Source: Methylobacillus flagellatus KT
GTDB taxonomy: Bacteria > Pseudomonadota > Gammaproteobacteria > Burkholderiales > Methylophilaceae
NCBI RefSeq assembly: GCF_000013705.1
Contig: NC_007947.1
Span: 2,108,001 to 2,172,000, forward strand
Length of the DNA: 64,000 bases
Direction: 5' to 3'
Shown here: one piece after another, positions 26,958-37,040 of the stretch
Position numbering within the stretch: position 1 is the first letter of the stretch
Layout of the letters: the number at the start of each line of letters is the position of its first letter
Notes under the pieces: generated by a model
Told to the model about the DNA's origin: nothing
What the model saw: only the letters and a program-made list of their open reading frames with translations
Database searches by the model: none
Made by a program: the position numbers and the translations under genes

Positions 26958-26994
26958 TGAAAAGCCAGTTACTCACTTCTGGAATAACTGGCTT
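26958..26994 (-). terminator. Terminator after tRNA-Pro
   Basis: On the minus strand AAGCCAGTTA and TAACTGGCTT form a 10-pair stem with a 13-base loop, followed by TTTTC. It starts 14 bases after the 3' end of the tRNA. Confidence 0.85.
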
Positions 26995-27007
26995 AATGGA
27001 TTGTTGT

Positions 27008-27084
27008 TGGTCGGGACGGTGTGATTCGAACACACGACCCCTTGCACCCCATGCAAGTACGCTACCAGGCTGCGCTACGCCCCG
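27008..27084 (-). tRNA. tRNA-Pro (anticodon GGG)
   Basis: The 77-base gene runs on the minus strand from CGGGGCGTAGCGCAGCCTGG to GTCCCGACCA, with the CCA end encoded. The anticodon stem CTTGC/GCAAG encloses loop ATGGGGT, giving anticodon GGG. The T arm has GTTCGAATC. It closely resembles the bacterial tRNA-Pro(GGG). The gene follows the merR-like gene, as is common beside ihfA in related genomes. Confidence 0.95.
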
Positions 27085-27120
27085 AACCTTCGTTTCCGGC
27101 AGGCCAGAAACAAGAAAGAG

Positions 27121-27149
27121 ATTATATCGAAAATACTCACTTTAGCACA
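27121..27149 (-). promoter_or_regulatory. Probable promoter of tRNA-Pro
   Basis: A perfect -10 box TATAAT lies at 27126-27121 on the minus strand, about 37 bases before the tRNA 5' end. The -35 area 17 bases further (TGTGCT) is poor. Confidence 0.5.
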
Positions 27150-27154
27150 GTGAG
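27129..27154 (-). terminator. Possible terminator after the MerR-family gene
   Basis: On the minus strand CTCACT-GTGCTAA-AGTGAG is followed by TATTTTCG. It begins 15 bases after the gene's stop and overlaps the presumed tRNA promoter. Confidence 0.45.
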
Positions 27155-27168
27155 AAACCGCATTTTTG

Positions 27169-27594
27169 TTAACGCTGCCCCAGCAAATTCAGGACTTCGC
27201 GCAGTTCTGAGCGCAATGCAGCGAGATCGATGCCCGATATTGCCCCTTTTTCAGTCGCTGCACCGGACTGGGCATTTCCACCCAGACCCTCGCTGGATTC
27301 CAGCTCGCGATTCAGCCCGCCAGCACCAGCCTCATCCAGGCGATTGCGCGCGCCGCTGATCGTGAAGCCCTGTTCATAAAGCAACTCGCGTATACGCCTG
27401 ATGAGCAGCACCTCATGGTGTTGGTAATACCGGCGATTGCCGCGGCGCTTGACTGGCTTGAGCTGGGTGAATTCCTGCTCCCAGTAGCGCAACACATGAG
27501 GCTTGACCCCGCACAGCTCGCTGACTTCACCAATGGTGAAATAACGCTTGGCAGGAATCGGCGGGAGCTGAACCTTAGGTGCTTGCTCCGGCAT
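27169..27594 (-). CDS. MerR-family transcriptional regulator
   Basis: The 141-residue protein has an N-terminal MerR winged helix-turn-helix ('[23 protein letters not shown]' at about 18-40, followed by '[20 protein letters not shown]'). A short Gly/Ser-rich tail and a C-terminal helix follow. It has no effector-binding cysteines of the metal-sensing type. This is the conserved but uncharacterised MerR-like gene that follows ihfA in many beta- and gammaproteobacteria. Its start overlaps ihfA by 20 bases and has a strong GAGGAGG site. Confidence 0.9.
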   Translation of the reverse strand: MPEQAPKVQLPPIPAKRYFTIGEVSELCGVKPHVLRYWEQEFTQLKPVKRRGNRRYYQHHEVLLIRRIRELLYEQGFTISGARNRLDEAGAGGLNRELESSEGLGGNAQSGAATEKGAISGIDLAALRSELREVLNLLGQR

Positions 27595-27877
27595 ATGCCT
27601 CCTCTACCTTGCTCTTGAGTTTCTGGCTGGCATGGAAAGTCACGACTCGGCGGGCAGTAATGGGGATCTCTTCGCCGGTCTTGGGGTTGCGGCCTGGCCG
27701 CTCGGATTTCTGACGCAACTCGAAATTACCGAAACCAGAAAGTTTGACACTGTCTCCAGCCTCCAGCGCCATGCGGATTTCCTCGAAGAATGCTTCCACC
27801 ATATCTTTGGCTTCGCGCTTATTCAACCCTACCTGTTCAAACAGTAAATCAGCCAAATCAGCTTTAGTTAATGTCAT
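27575..27877 (-). CDS. ihfA: Integration host factor subunit alpha
   Basis: The 100-residue HU/IHF-fold DNA-bending protein pairs with IhfB. It is seen as '[19 protein letters not shown]' at the start and the DNA-arm segment '[20 protein letters not shown]' at about 60-79. IHF supports nucleoid structure, recombination and sigma-54 promoters. It lies 25 bases after pheT, the same arrangement as in enterobacteria. AGGGAAAGG precedes the ATG. Confidence 0.97.
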   Translation of the reverse strand: MTLTKADLADLLFEQVGLNKREAKDMVEAFFEEIRMALEAGDSVKLSGFGNFELRQKSERPGRNPKTGEEIPITARRVVTFHASQKLKSKVEEAYAGAST

Positions 27878-27902
27878 GCAAAACCTTTCCCTACTACTTT
27901 TT

Positions 27903-30257
27903 CTAATTTCTTAATGCTGCGCCATGTCGCTGAACCAATAAATCCAGCAACTCGGCCATCACTGCATCGGCTTCTGCATCGGTCAAAGTTTTTTGAGTAT
28001 CTTGCATAAGCACTAGAAATGCAAGGCTTTTTTTCCCTTCAGGCACCCCTTTTCCTTGATAGACGTCGAACAGTGCAATGTCATTGATCAGTGCGTTTTT
28101 ACTGCTACGCATGGTGTCCAGCAATGACTGGATCGGAGTCGCCTCATCAACCAAGACGGCAATATCTCGTCGCACCGGAGGGAACTTGCCCACCTGGACA
28201 TAGGATGGCACCTGGGCATGGAGCAAGGGCTCCACGTCCAGCTCGAACAGGACAGCACCACGTGGCAATTGGTAATGCTGCTGCCACTTGGGGTGTAGTT
28301 TCCCAATCCAGCCGATAGGCTGTCCTTGCAGCAATATCTGCGCTGTCTGTCCCGGATGCAATGCAGGATGTTGTGCAGCGACATATTGCACACGACCGCC
28401 AGCCAGACGATCCACCTCAGCCTTTACGTCGAAGAAATCGACCTCACGCGCCTCGGAGGCCCATTGTTCAGGCTTGGCGCTACCATAGGCCAGGCCGGAA
28501 ATACGGCCAATCTCGCGGTACGCTGAATCTTCAGCAAAATACGCCGATCCGATTTCAAACAAGCGTACCCGCTCCTGCTTGCGGTTGAGGTTATAGATCA
28601 GGCTCTCCATCAATCCTGCCCACAAGCTGGTGCGCATCACGCTCAGGTTGCTCGCAATCGGGTTTTTCAAGCCAATGGGGTTGGCGTTTCCAAGGAAATC
28701 ACGCTCCCAGCTTTCATCAACGAAACTGTAGCTGACAATTTCCTGGTAGCCGCTGGCAGCTAATGTATCACGCAGCCAGTTCCGGTGTCGTTTTGATTCC
28801 GGCACCGGAAGCATGTGTTGTTCGTCATGCGGTGCCAATGCCGGAATATGGTCATAGCCATGCAGACGAGCGACTTCCTCGATCAGATCTTCTTCGATCT
28901 CGATATCAAAGCGATAGCTGGGGGGAGTCACTTCAAAACCGCCATCCATGGCAGCAAACTTGAAATTCAAGCGCTCAAGCAATGCACCAATCACTGTCGC
29001 ATCCAAGGCAATCCCCAATACGGAATTCAGGCGCGCCAAGCGCAAGCGCACCGGCTGGCGTTCAGGCAATGGGTGCAATACTTCGGTAACCGGCCCAGCC
29101 TGACCACCGCAAATCTCCAATACTAGCTGGCTGGCACGCTCCAGGGCGATCAATGTGTTGCCAAAGTCGACCCCACGCTCGAAACGATAAGAGGAATCGG
29201 TAGAAAAATTCAGGCGCCGCGCCTTGCCCACAATCACAGCAGGCGCAAAGAAAGCGCTTTCGAGGAAGATATTGCGGGTGGTATCACCCACTGCGCTTGC
29301 CTCTCCCCCCATAATGCCAGCCAAAGCCAGAGGACCCTGGTCATCGGCAATCACCAGCATGTCATCGCTCAACGTGACCTGCTGGCCATTGAGCAGTAGC
29401 AAGTCCTCGCCACTTCGCGCATAACGCACTTGAATGCCACCCTGGAGCTTATCCGCATCAAAAGCATGCAAGGGCTGGCCCTGCTCGAGCAGCACATAGT
29501 TGGTGATATCGACAATAGCACTGATGCTGCGAATGCCACTACGCTCCAACCGGCGCACCATCCATTCCGGCGTTGCGGCGGCAGCATCCACACCCTCAAT
29601 CAGGCGGCCTGCATAGCGCGGACAGGCCGCCGGCTCGCTGACGCTGACCGCCAGCTGGCGCGCATGTTCAACTGGAACAGGATCGACCATGGGCAGTTCC
29701 AGCGGTGCACCTGTCAGGGCCGCCACATCCCGGGCAATTCCGGTAATACTGAGGCAGTCAGCACGGTTAGGCGTGAGCTTGAGCGTAAACAGCTGGTCAT
29801 CCAGGTCGAACAGCTCCCGGATATCCTGGCCGACGTGCGCATCCGCGCCAAGCTCCAACAAGCCATCGCTCCCCTCTGCCAAGCCCAGCTCCTTGGCGGA
29901 ACACATCATGCCGGAGGACGCCACACCTCGCACCTTGGCCTGCTTGATCTTGAAGCCAGGCAGCTCCGCCCCCACCAGCGCACAAGGGGCTCTGAGCCCT
30001 GCACGCGCATTGGGAGCGCCACATACGATCTGCAGCGGCTCTACAGCCCCCACATCGACCTTGCACACCTGCAGGCGGTCGGCATCCGGATGCTTCTCGG
30101 CACTGATGATTTCAGCCACCACTACTTTGCTGAATGCGGGAGCGACAGGCTCCAGGGCCTCGACTTCCAGCCCTGCCATGGTCAGGGCGTGGCTCAAGCC
30201 CTGGCTGTCGAGGGCCGGATCTACATATTGGCGTAGCCAGTGTTCGGAAAATTGCAT
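27903..30257 (-). CDS. pheT: Phenylalanyl-tRNA synthetase beta subunit
   Basis: The 784-residue product is the large subunit of the (alpha-beta)2 enzyme that charges tRNA-Phe; it carries the editing site. Visible parts include an N-terminal tRNA-binding EMAP-like domain ('[23 protein letters not shown]' at about 44-66) and the B3/B4 editing domain. B5 and catalytic-like domains follow, with a C-terminal anticodon-binding domain ('[15 protein letters not shown]'). Length is normal. It follows pheS by 26 bases. Confidence 0.97.
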   Translation of the reverse strand: MQFSEHWLRQYVDPALDSQGLSHALTMAGLEVEALEPVAPAFSKVVVAEIISAEKHPDADRLQVCKVDVGAVEPLQIVCGAPNARAGLRAPCALVGAELPGFKIKQAKVRGVASSGMMCSAKELGLAEGSDGLLELGADAHVGQDIRELFDLDDQLFTLKLTPNRADCLSITGIARDVAALTGAPLELPMVDPVPVEHARQLAVSVSEPAACPRYAGRLIEGVDAAAATPEWMVRRLERSGIRSISAIVDITNYVLLEQGQPLHAFDADKLQGGIQVRYARSGEDLLLLNGQQVTLSDDMLVIADDQGPLALAGIMGGEASAVGDTTRNIFLESAFFAPAVIVGKARRLNFSTDSSYRFERGVDFGNTLIALERASQLVLEICGGQAGPVTEVLHPLPERQPVRLRLARLNSVLGIALDATVIGALLERLNFKFAAMDGGFEVTPPSYRFDIEIEEDLIEEVARLHGYDHIPALAPHDEQHMLPVPESKRHRNWLRDTLAASGYQEIVSYSFVDESWERDFLGNANPIGLKNPIASNLSVMRTSLWAGLMESLIYNLNRKQERVRLFEIGSAYFAEDSAYREIGRISGLAYGSAKPEQWASEAREVDFFDVKAEVDRLAGGRVQYVAAQHPALHPGQTAQILLQGQPIGWIGKLHPKWQQHYQLPRGAVLFELDVEPLLHAQVPSYVQVGKFPPVRRDIAVLVDEATPIQSLLDTMRSSKNALINDIALFDVYQGKGVPEGKKSLAFLVLMQDTQKTLTDAEADAVMAELLDLLVQRHGAALRN

Positions 30258-30283
30258 AGTGTTGATCTGTCCAGAAGTAAGGG

Positions 30284-31282
<999 letters not shown>

Positions 31283-31363
31283 TCACGGATGCTTTCAAAA
31301 ACAGCCTTTATCCATTGATGCCATATGCCATCCACTGACATGGCCGCTTGTGGAAAAACCCGG

Positions 31364-31392
31364 AAAAAAAAGGAGGCACGAGGCCTCCTTTT
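31364..31392 (-). terminator. Terminator after rplT
   Basis: On the minus strand AAAAGGAGGC and GCCTCCTTTT form a 10-pair hairpin with a five-base loop, and the descending arm runs into eight T in total. It lies 15 bases after the rplT stop and upstream of pheS. Confidence 0.92.
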
Positions 31393-31406
31393 CTTGTTGC
31401 TGTTGC

Positions 31407-31769
31407 TTAGGCAGCGGCGAGACCGGATTTAGCGAGTTCGGCAAACTTGGCAAACGCCTGCTTGTCGAACACGGCCAGATCAGCCAACACCTTGCGATCG
31501 ACTTCAACCGCAGACTTCTTCAGGCCGTTGATGAAACGGCTGTAGGTCAAGCCATATTCACGGGCACCGGCATTGATACGTGCGATCCACAGGGCGCGGA
31601 ACTGACGCTTTCTCTGACGGCGGTCACGGTAAGCATACTGACCAGCCTTCATCACCGCCTGCTTGGCGATACGGTAGACGTTCTTACGACGACCACGATA
31701 CCCCTTGGCAGCGTTCAGAACCTTCTTGTGACGTGCACGGGCAATAACACCACGCTTTACTCTAGGCAT
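31407..31769 (-). CDS. rplT: 50S ribosomal protein L20
   Basis: The 120-residue basic ribosomal protein is needed for early 50S assembly; in E. coli it represses its own operon. It begins [16 protein letters not shown] and has the typical '[30 protein letters not shown]' stretch over about 24-53. It follows rpmI by 13 bases, with AAGGAG upstream. Confidence 0.98.
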   Translation of the reverse strand: MPRVKRGVIARARHKKVLNAAKGYRGRRKNVYRIAKQAVMKAGQYAYRDRRQRKRQFRALWIARINAGAREYGLTYSRFINGLKKSAVEVDRKVLADLAVFDKQAFAKFAELAKSGLAAA

Positions 31770-31782
31770 CTTTCATATCTCC

Positions 31783-31980
31783 TTATTGAGTCGGCATCAT
31801 GGCGCGTACGCGCTTGACATCGGTTGAGGAAATAATGGCCGTGCCGCGCAGGTTACGCTTCTGCTTGGTGGTCTTCTTGGTCAGGATATGGCGCAGGTGA
31901 GAGTGGGTACGCTTCACCTTGCCATTTCCCAAGAACTTGAAGCGCTTCTTGGCGCTGCTCTTGGTCTTCATCTTTGGCAT
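31783..31980 (-). CDS. rpmI: 50S ribosomal protein L35
   Basis: The 65-residue very basic protein begins [14 protein letters not shown] and contains '[20 protein letters not shown]', as expected of L35. It is the middle gene of infC-rpmI-rplT, with 107 bases between it and infC. Confidence 0.98.
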   Translation of the reverse strand: MPKMKTKSSAKKRFKFLGNGKVKRTHSHLRHILTKKTTKQKRNLRGTAIISSTDVKRVRAMMPTQ

Positions 31981-32087
31981 TTTGTTCTCCTAAAAGGGAT
32001 ATTGAAAAAAGAGCGATCGGGCATGCCTTTGGCCGCGTCGCCACTTCCTTACTACTTACTACTCACAAACCTTGCCGCACTCAGGCA

Positions 32088-32615
32088 TCAAGGTTTTGCT
32101 TTCTTTTGTGGTGACAACACCATCACCATCTGCCGGCCTTCCATCTTGGGAAACTGCTCTACCACGGCATATTCTGCCAAATCAGCCTCGACCCTTCTCA
32201 GCAAGGCCAAGCCGATTTCCTGGTGAGTGATTTCACGACCACGGAAGCGCAAGGTTACCTTTGCCTTGTCGCCTTCCTGCAGGAATCGGATCAGGTTGCG
32301 CAGCTTGACTTGATAGTCACCTTCGTCCGTACCAGGGCGGAACTTGACTTCCTTCACCTGCACCTGCTTTTGCTTGAGACGCGCCTCATGTTGCCGCTTA
32401 CTCTCGGCATACTTGTATTTGCCGTAATCCATCAAGCGGCATACAGGCGGGCTCGCCTGCGGCGCAATCTCGACCAAGTCGGTATCCGCCTCCTCGGCCT
32501 TGGCAAATGCCTCGTTCAGAGTAACGATGCCTAGCGGCTCGTTATCCACCCCAACCAGACGAACCTGTGGCGCAGTAATATCGCCATTGATCCGTAATTC
32601 CTTTTCCTGAGCTAT
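32088..32615 (-). CDS. infC: Translation initiation factor IF-3, with a probable AUA start codon
   Basis: The 175-residue factor binds the 30S subunit and checks start codons and the initiator tRNA. The frame contains the standard IF-3 N-terminus [20 protein letters not shown], but no ATG, GTG or TTG stands before it. The only standard start (GTG at 32549) would delete 22 conserved residues. An ATA at 32613-32615, eight bases after GGGAG, gives the right N-terminus, and a stop codon lies 18 bases upstream in frame. infC is known to use rare starts (AUU in E. coli), which IF-3 itself discriminates against, giving autogenous control. Confidence 0.93.
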   Translation of the reverse strand: MAQEKELRINGDITAPQVRLVGVDNEPLGIVTLNEAFAKAEEADTDLVEIAPQASPPVCRLMDYGKYKYAESKRQHEARLKQKQVQVKEVKFRPGTDEGDYQVKLRNLIRFLQEGDKAKVTLRFRGREITHQEIGLALLRRVEADLAEYAVVEQFPKMEGRQMVMVLSPQKKAKP

Positions 32616-32679
32616 CGCAAAATCTCCCGTTATTTAATATTGAAGGTCAAAATAATAGACCGCGCTACTCGAGGACATT

Positions 32680-34587
32680 CTAGACCTTGTCGGCTACGTC
32701 GCTTTTCAAGCGCTCAATGAAAGCACTCAGCGGCATTGAACCTAGGTCTTCGCCCTTACGGGTACGCACGGCCACTTGACCAGTTTGCATTTCGCGCTCA
32801 CCTGCAATCAGGAGGTAAGGCAGCTTCTGCAAGCTATGCTCGCGGATTTTATAGGTTATCTTCTCATTTCTCAAGTCCGAATCGACGCGGAAGCCATTTT
32901 TCCGCAACTCTGCAACCACAGAACTGACGTAATCAGCCTGCCCATCGCTGATATTGAGCACCATGGCCTGCACCGGCGCGAGCCAGGCCGGCATGGCGCC
33001 CGCATAGTTTTCGATCAAGATGCCGAGAAAACGCTCCATCGAGCCCACGATCGCGCGGTGCAGCATGACAGGATGCTTGCGCGAGTTATCTTCGTCGACA
33101 TATTCCGCGCCCAGGCGCTCCGGCAAGTTGAAGTCGAGCTGGATGGTGCCACATTGCCAGAGGCGGCCCAGGCTATCCTTCAGAGTGAATTCGATCTTGG
33201 GGCCATAGAACGCCCCCTCACCTGGCTGCAACTCAAAGTCCAGGTTGTTCTGTCGGAGCGCCACGGCAAGCGCTTCTTCGGCCTTATCCCAGGCCTCGTC
33301 GGTCCCCACACGCTTTTCTGGACGCGTGGACAGCTTGACCAACACCTCGTTGAAACCGAAATCCTTGTAGGCCTTGTAGAGCATGACGATAAAATCGGCC
33401 ACCTCGTCCTTGACCTGATCCTCGGTACAGAAGATATGCGCGTCATCCTGAGTAAAGCCGCGCACGCGCATCAAGCCATGCAGGGCGCCAGATGGCTCGT
33501 TACGATGACAGGAACCGAATTCGGCCAGGCGCAACGGCAGGTCACGGTAACTATGCAGGGTGCTATTGAATATCTGGATATGCCCAGGACAGTTCATTGG
33601 CTTGACGGCATAATCGCGGTTTTCCGAGGCAGTGGTGAACATGTTGTCATGGTAGTTCTGCCAATGTCCCGATTTTTCCCACATGACCCGGTCCATGATG
33701 GTCGGGGTGCGCACTTCCTGATAGCCGAACTCGCGGAACATGTTGCGCATGTATTGCTCGACTTCCTGCCAGATCACCCAGCCGCGTGGATGCCAGAACA
33801 CCATACCAGGCGCCTCGTCCTGCATATGGAAGAAATCCAGCTGGCGTCCCAGCTTACGATGATCGCGCTTCTCCGCCTCTTCCAGCATGTGCAAATAGGC
33901 ATCCAGATCTTCCTTTTTGGCCCAGGCTGTGCCGTAGATGCGCTGCAGCATTTCGTTATTGGAATCCCCGCGCCAGTAGGCGCCTGCCACCTTCATGAGC
34001 TTGAACGCCTTGAGCTTGCCGGTGGAAGGCACATGAGTACCGCGGCACAGGTCGGTGAAATCGTCCTGGGTATACAGAGAAATCTCCTGGTCGGCGGGAA
34101 TGGACCCTATAATCTCGGCCTTGTATTGTTCCCCGATTGACTGGAAGTAAGCCACCGCCTCGTCACGCTCCATCACGGTGCGGACAATGGGAATATCGCG
34201 CTTGGCAAGCTCCTGCATCCGCGCCTCGATCTTCTGCAAATCCTCCGGCGTGAACGGGCGCTTATAGGAGAAATCATAGTAGAAGCCGTTTTCGATCACC
34301 GGGCCAATGGTCACTTGCGCATCGGGGAACAATTGCTTGACCGCCTGCGCCAGCAAATGAGCGGTGGAATGGCGAATGATGGCGAGACCTTCGGCATCCC
34401 GGTCGGTAATGATCGACAGATCGGCATCGTCCGTGATCAGGTACGAGGTATCGACGGCCTTGCCATTGACCTTGCCGCCCAATGCAGCACGTGCCAAGCC
34501 GGCACCGATGTTCATCGCAACTTCTGCGACAGTCACTGGCCCATCAAACTTGCGTTCGGAACCGTCTGGCAAACGAATAACTGGCAT
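32680..34587 (-). CDS. thrS: Threonyl-tRNA synthetase
   Basis: The 635-residue class II synthetase charges tRNA-Thr. Domains in order: TGS (about 1-62), a second additional domain for editing with '[20 protein letters not shown]', the catalytic core with zinc ligand Cys in '[13 protein letters not shown]', and a C-terminal anticodon-binding domain starting near '[14 protein letters not shown]'. ATG 34587 ([10 protein letters not shown]) has GGTGGGGAT upstream; the frame opens at 34611 without support. A promoter and hairpin lie just upstream and may control expression. Confidence 0.97.
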   Translation of the reverse strand: MPVIRLPDGSERKFDGPVTVAEVAMNIGAGLARAALGGKVNGKAVDTSYLITDDADLSIITDRDAEGLAIIRHSTAHLLAQAVKQLFPDAQVTIGPVIENGFYYDFSYKRPFTPEDLQKIEARMQELAKRDIPIVRTVMERDEAVAYFQSIGEQYKAEIIGSIPADQEISLYTQDDFTDLCRGTHVPSTGKLKAFKLMKVAGAYWRGDSNNEMLQRIYGTAWAKKEDLDAYLHMLEEAEKRDHRKLGRQLDFFHMQDEAPGMVFWHPRGWVIWQEVEQYMRNMFREFGYQEVRTPTIMDRVMWEKSGHWQNYHDNMFTTASENRDYAVKPMNCPGHIQIFNSTLHSYRDLPLRLAEFGSCHRNEPSGALHGLMRVRGFTQDDAHIFCTEDQVKDEVADFIVMLYKAYKDFGFNEVLVKLSTRPEKRVGTDEAWDKAEEALAVALRQNNLDFELQPGEGAFYGPKIEFTLKDSLGRLWQCGTIQLDFNLPERLGAEYVDEDNSRKHPVMLHRAIVGSMERFLGILIENYAGAMPAWLAPVQAMVLNISDGQADYVSSVVAELRKNGFRVDSDLRNEKITYKIREHSLQKLPYLLIAGEREMQTGQVAVRTRKGEDLGSMPLSAFIERLKSDVADKV

Positions 34588-34606
34588 ATATCCCCACCCA
34601 ATAAAC

Positions 34607-34633
34607 AACAAAAGCCGTCAAACGGCTTTTGTT
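34607..34633 (-). terminator. Hairpin in the thrS leader (terminator or attenuator)
   Basis: On the minus strand the 12-base arms AACAAAAGCCGT and ACGGCTTTTGTT enclose the three-base loop TTG, with T-rich sequence downstream (TTTATTGGG). It ends 20 bases before the thrS ATG and starts about 16 bases after the likely transcription start. It could simply end the upstream TIGR03790 transcript. If the promoter at 34656-34685 is real, it lies inside the thrS leader and could attenuate expression. Confidence 0.75.
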
Positions 34634-34655
34634 TGCGCAATCAAATCAGGTGCCG

Positions 34656-34685
34656 ATTATCGCATACAGGCGAGTAGCACCACAA
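34656..34685 (-). promoter_or_regulatory. Probable thrS promoter
   Basis: On the minus strand TTGTGG (34685-34680) and GATAAT (34661-34656) are 18 bases apart, with an extended -10 TGC in front of GATAAT. The start would be near 34649. Confidence 0.5.
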
Positions 34686-34805
34686 CTCGCGCGCACTGGG
34701 ACGGCTAACAAGCTTTAGCGAAGTGATCCTGGCCAGGCGCTCCCGGCAATACAAGCAGTGCGACCAGGCAGAGCAACGACGCCAAGAGAGGTTTGCAGCC
34801 ACTCC

Positions 34806-35864
34806 TTAGCGCTTGTAAGGGGAGGCCAATGGTTCGCCGATAAAAACCCCTTGCACCGGCCAGGCCACACTTTTCCAATAAGCTTCAATTGCCGAGGCAC
34901 CCATCAGGTAATGCTTGAGCAATACCGCGGGATTGGGGAATTTCTGCCAATAATTGCATGGCTCGGAAACCGTACCGTAACTTGCCGTCGCGCCAGCCTC
35001 CAGCCAGCGCAAGCTGCTCATCTGGCTGGTACCCAGCAGGTCGCCACCCGCCGAAGTCAGGTGATCGGCCAGCGCCCCAGGGAAAAACTGCAATGTTTCG
35101 AGATAAGGCACACTGACCAGCCCGGTCTGATAGATCATGACATCCTGCACGTCGCGGATGCTGTCGGCCTTGAGGTTCTTGATTTCGAGGTAACGCTGCG
35201 CCACCCGGCCTGAAGGTGGGAAGAACTGGGCACGGCTGCTGCGGTTCTTGTCAGAGGTGGTCAGGTAGTAAGCCGTTGCCGCCGGCGCACTGTAGTCACT
35301 GGCAAAGCCACGATCGATCAATGCCTTGGCCTCCTCGAACGACTGTACGGGCAACAGCATGGACAAGCGGTAGCCCATATCGGTGAAAGGCTGGAACGAA
35401 CGCGAATTGAAATAGCGATTGGGGTGCTTGGCAGGCGCGCAGGTGTTGGCACACTGCTCAGGATCGAAGCCCATGGTGATGGCGGAAGTAATCGAGTTGC
35501 ACTCCACCGCATAGGGCGCTGTCCACATCATGACGATGACTTGGTGCCTGGGCTGCAGCTGTGCGTCAATCTCTTGCTTGAGCTGAGCGAAATACTGCGC
35601 GCTAAGCTTCTTCGGACTGCCCGGAATACTGACCTTGACCAGATTGCCATCCGGGATCTGGCGCACATTGAGATAGTACTCCCCGGCCTGCACGCTCTCA
35701 GGTTGATCGGTATTCACCACCACCGCCACATTTTCAGGCTGCAGGTTATAGCCACTGCCACTAAAAGTACGCAGGGAAATGGCTTCTCCCGCTAGCGCAC
35801 CCATGCCTTGCAGCATCAGGCAGATCATCAGTAAATATCGCACGCCAGTCTTCACCTCGTCCAT
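34806..35864 (-). CDS. TIGR03790-type secreted protein
   Basis: The 352-residue product has a signal peptide ('YLLMICLMLQGMGALAG', about 10-27). A conserved N-terminal part follows with 'NVAVVVNTDQPESVQAGEYY' and 'IPDGNLVKVSIP', and a central CNSITSAITMGFD region. The end carries 'GATASYGTVSEPCN'. This matches my memory of the TIGR03790 family, which has no known function and is frequent in PEP-CTERM/exosortase genomes. It lies downstream of two PEP-CTERM genes. Start uncertain: ATG 35864 was taken; a GTG four codons in is possible. Confidence 0.75.
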   Translation of the reverse strand: MDEVKTGVRYLLMICLMLQGMGALAGEAISLRTFSGSGYNLQPENVAVVVNTDQPESVQAGEYYLNVRQIPDGNLVKVSIPGSPKKLSAQYFAQLKQEIDAQLQPRHQVIVMMWTAPYAVECNSITSAITMGFDPEQCANTCAPAKHPNRYFNSRSFQPFTDMGYRLSMLLPVQSFEEAKALIDRGFASDYSAPAATAYYLTTSDKNRSSRAQFFPPSGRVAQRYLEIKNLKADSIRDVQDVMIYQTGLVSVPYLETLQFFPGALADHLTSAGGDLLGTSQMSSLRWLEAGATASYGTVSEPCNYWQKFPNPAVLLKHYLMGASAIEAYWKSVAWPVQGVFIGEPLASPYKR

Positions 35865-35883
35865 CAATCAGGCCATATCAAAC

Positions 35884-35904
35884 AAAAAGGGAGCCTAAGC
35901 TCCC
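35884..35904 (-). terminator. Terminator between the PEP-CTERM pair and the TIGR03790 gene
   Basis: On the minus strand GGGAGC-TTAG-GCTCCC is followed by TTTTTG. It is 31 bases after the PEP-CTERM stop and 20 bases before the next start. Confidence 0.85.
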
Positions 35905-35934
35905 CTGAATCTTACAATGACTGGATGTCAGACG

Positions 35935-36381
35935 CTATGACACTTTACGCCTGCGCCGCGCGACGAAAGTCACCAAACCCAGGCCAGCCAACAGCATGGC
36001 AGCCATTTCTGGCTCAGGAATAGCCGCAATCACCAGGTTAACAGGGCCAACTCCCCCCTGGGCAAACAGCAATGCAGTATAGATGCCGGTATCGGCAATG
36101 GAAAAGCTCAATATCCCTTCATCCACATCGCCCAATAGATTCAAGCTGCCAAATTGCGCAGCTCCCTGCCCGATGGTCACGCCCAGCCAGGAAAAGCTAC
36201 TGTCAACATCTTCAAGTGTCAGGGTGTAATCCCCAGCCAGCAAGGCTACGTTATATTTGTATATGCCAGGAATCGTAGTAGCGGCATCAACTTCAAATAC
36301 CGGCGCGGCCTGTGCTGCCATCGTACCAGAGAAAGTCAACGCCACCAGCAGGTATTTGACTGCATTCAACAATTTTTTCAT
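35935..36381 (-). CDS. Small PEP-CTERM sorting-signal protein
   Basis: The 148-residue protein has a signal peptide (about 1-26, 'TFSGTMAAQA') and a beta-rich middle of about 90 residues. The C-terminal sorting signal is PEP, a hydrophobic helix and an Arg cluster ('IPEPEMAAMLLAGLGLVTFV' then 'ARRRRK'). Proteins of this type are substrates of exosortases, here presumably XrtB encoded at 55164-56051. The function of the mature domain is unknown. It starts five bases after the neighbouring PEP-CTERM gene. Confidence 0.92.
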   Translation of the reverse strand: MKKLLNAVKYLLVALTFSGTMAAQAAPVFEVDAATTIPGIYKYNVALLAGDYTLTLEDVDSSFSWLGVTIGQGAAQFGSLNLLGDVDEGILSFSIADTGIYTALLFAQGGVGPVNLVIAAIPEPEMAAMLLAGLGLVTFVARRRRKVS

Positions 36382-36385
36382 GATC

Positions 36386-36862
36386 CTATCCTTTATCAGA
36401 AATAGCAGGGGTTCTGCGACGCGAGGTATACGCCACCAAGAGGCCTATCCCGACGCACAGCAATGCCCAGGTATCAGCTTCAGGCACCAGTGAAACGGTA
36501 AATCCGAAGGAGCCTACACCCACACCATTATTTGCATCGCCAAAGACACTGAAAAGATAAGAGCCGGTAGTAAGCTCAGGCAAAAGGTAAGTACCTGAAC
36601 CATAAAATGTACTGATCAGCGTAGCCCCGCTGAATACATTGATACCAAAGCTTCCATCCACAAAAGCCGCCGGGAACTCGTAATCCAGCAAGGACAGCTC
36701 ATAAAGACCCGCATCAAGGCTGAGAGAAAAGACAGCATCACTAGGCAAGCTGCTATCGGCATAAAGATAGCCGACCTCATCAACCTTGGTGGCTGCATTG
36801 GCTGCTGTCATCATGACCAGCATCATCGCACCCACCAACCACTTTATAACAAAGTGTTTCAT
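36386..36862 (-). CDS. Small PEP-CTERM-like protein with a variant PEA motif
   Basis: The 158-residue protein has a signal peptide (about 1-22, 'MMLVMMTAANA') and a C-terminal tripartite signal: 'VPEADTWALLCVGIGLLVAY' followed by 'TSRRR'. The motif is PEA rather than PEP, within the variation seen in the family. The middle has the alternating pattern of a small beta-sandwich and resembles its downstream neighbour in layout, so the two may be an old duplication. I chose ATG 36862, with GGGAG eight bases upstream; ATG 36865 is equally possible. Confidence 0.87.
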   Translation of the reverse strand: MKHFVIKWLVGAMMLVMMTAANAATKVDEVGYLYADSSLPSDAVFSLSLDAGLYELSLLDYEFPAAFVDGSFGINVFSGATLISTFYGSGTYLLPELTTGSYLFSVFGDANNGVGVGSFGFTVSLVPEADTWALLCVGIGLLVAYTSRRRTPAISDKG

Positions 36863-37040
36863 CATCACATCTCCCATCAAGGTCCAGACATGATATAGAA
36901 AGCAATAAGTAGGCCAGAATCAATATAAATTTATTTCACATATAATCAAGGCGTTATAAAAACCATCATCAGCATGGCAATCAGCCCCTGCACCATTCCC
37001 ATCATATTTGCTCGAAATGAATGCATCATCACATGAAGTA

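Larger units (their letters stand above)
26708..27007. other. Intergenic region upstream of the aldehyde dehydrogenase gene
   Basis: These 300 bases contain the probable dehydrogenase promoter (near 26800) and the tRNA-Pro terminator (26958-26994). I see no gene or further repeat in between. Confidence 0.6.

Noticed and set aside
32776..34140. 454-codon plus-strand frame opposite thrS
   Set aside because: It is a shadow of the conserved thrS codon pattern. No start signal or domain supports it.
36881..37040. Possible short gene between galE and the PEP-CTERM gene
   Set aside because: No frame with a ribosome site was found. The 160 bases look like leader or spacer sequence.
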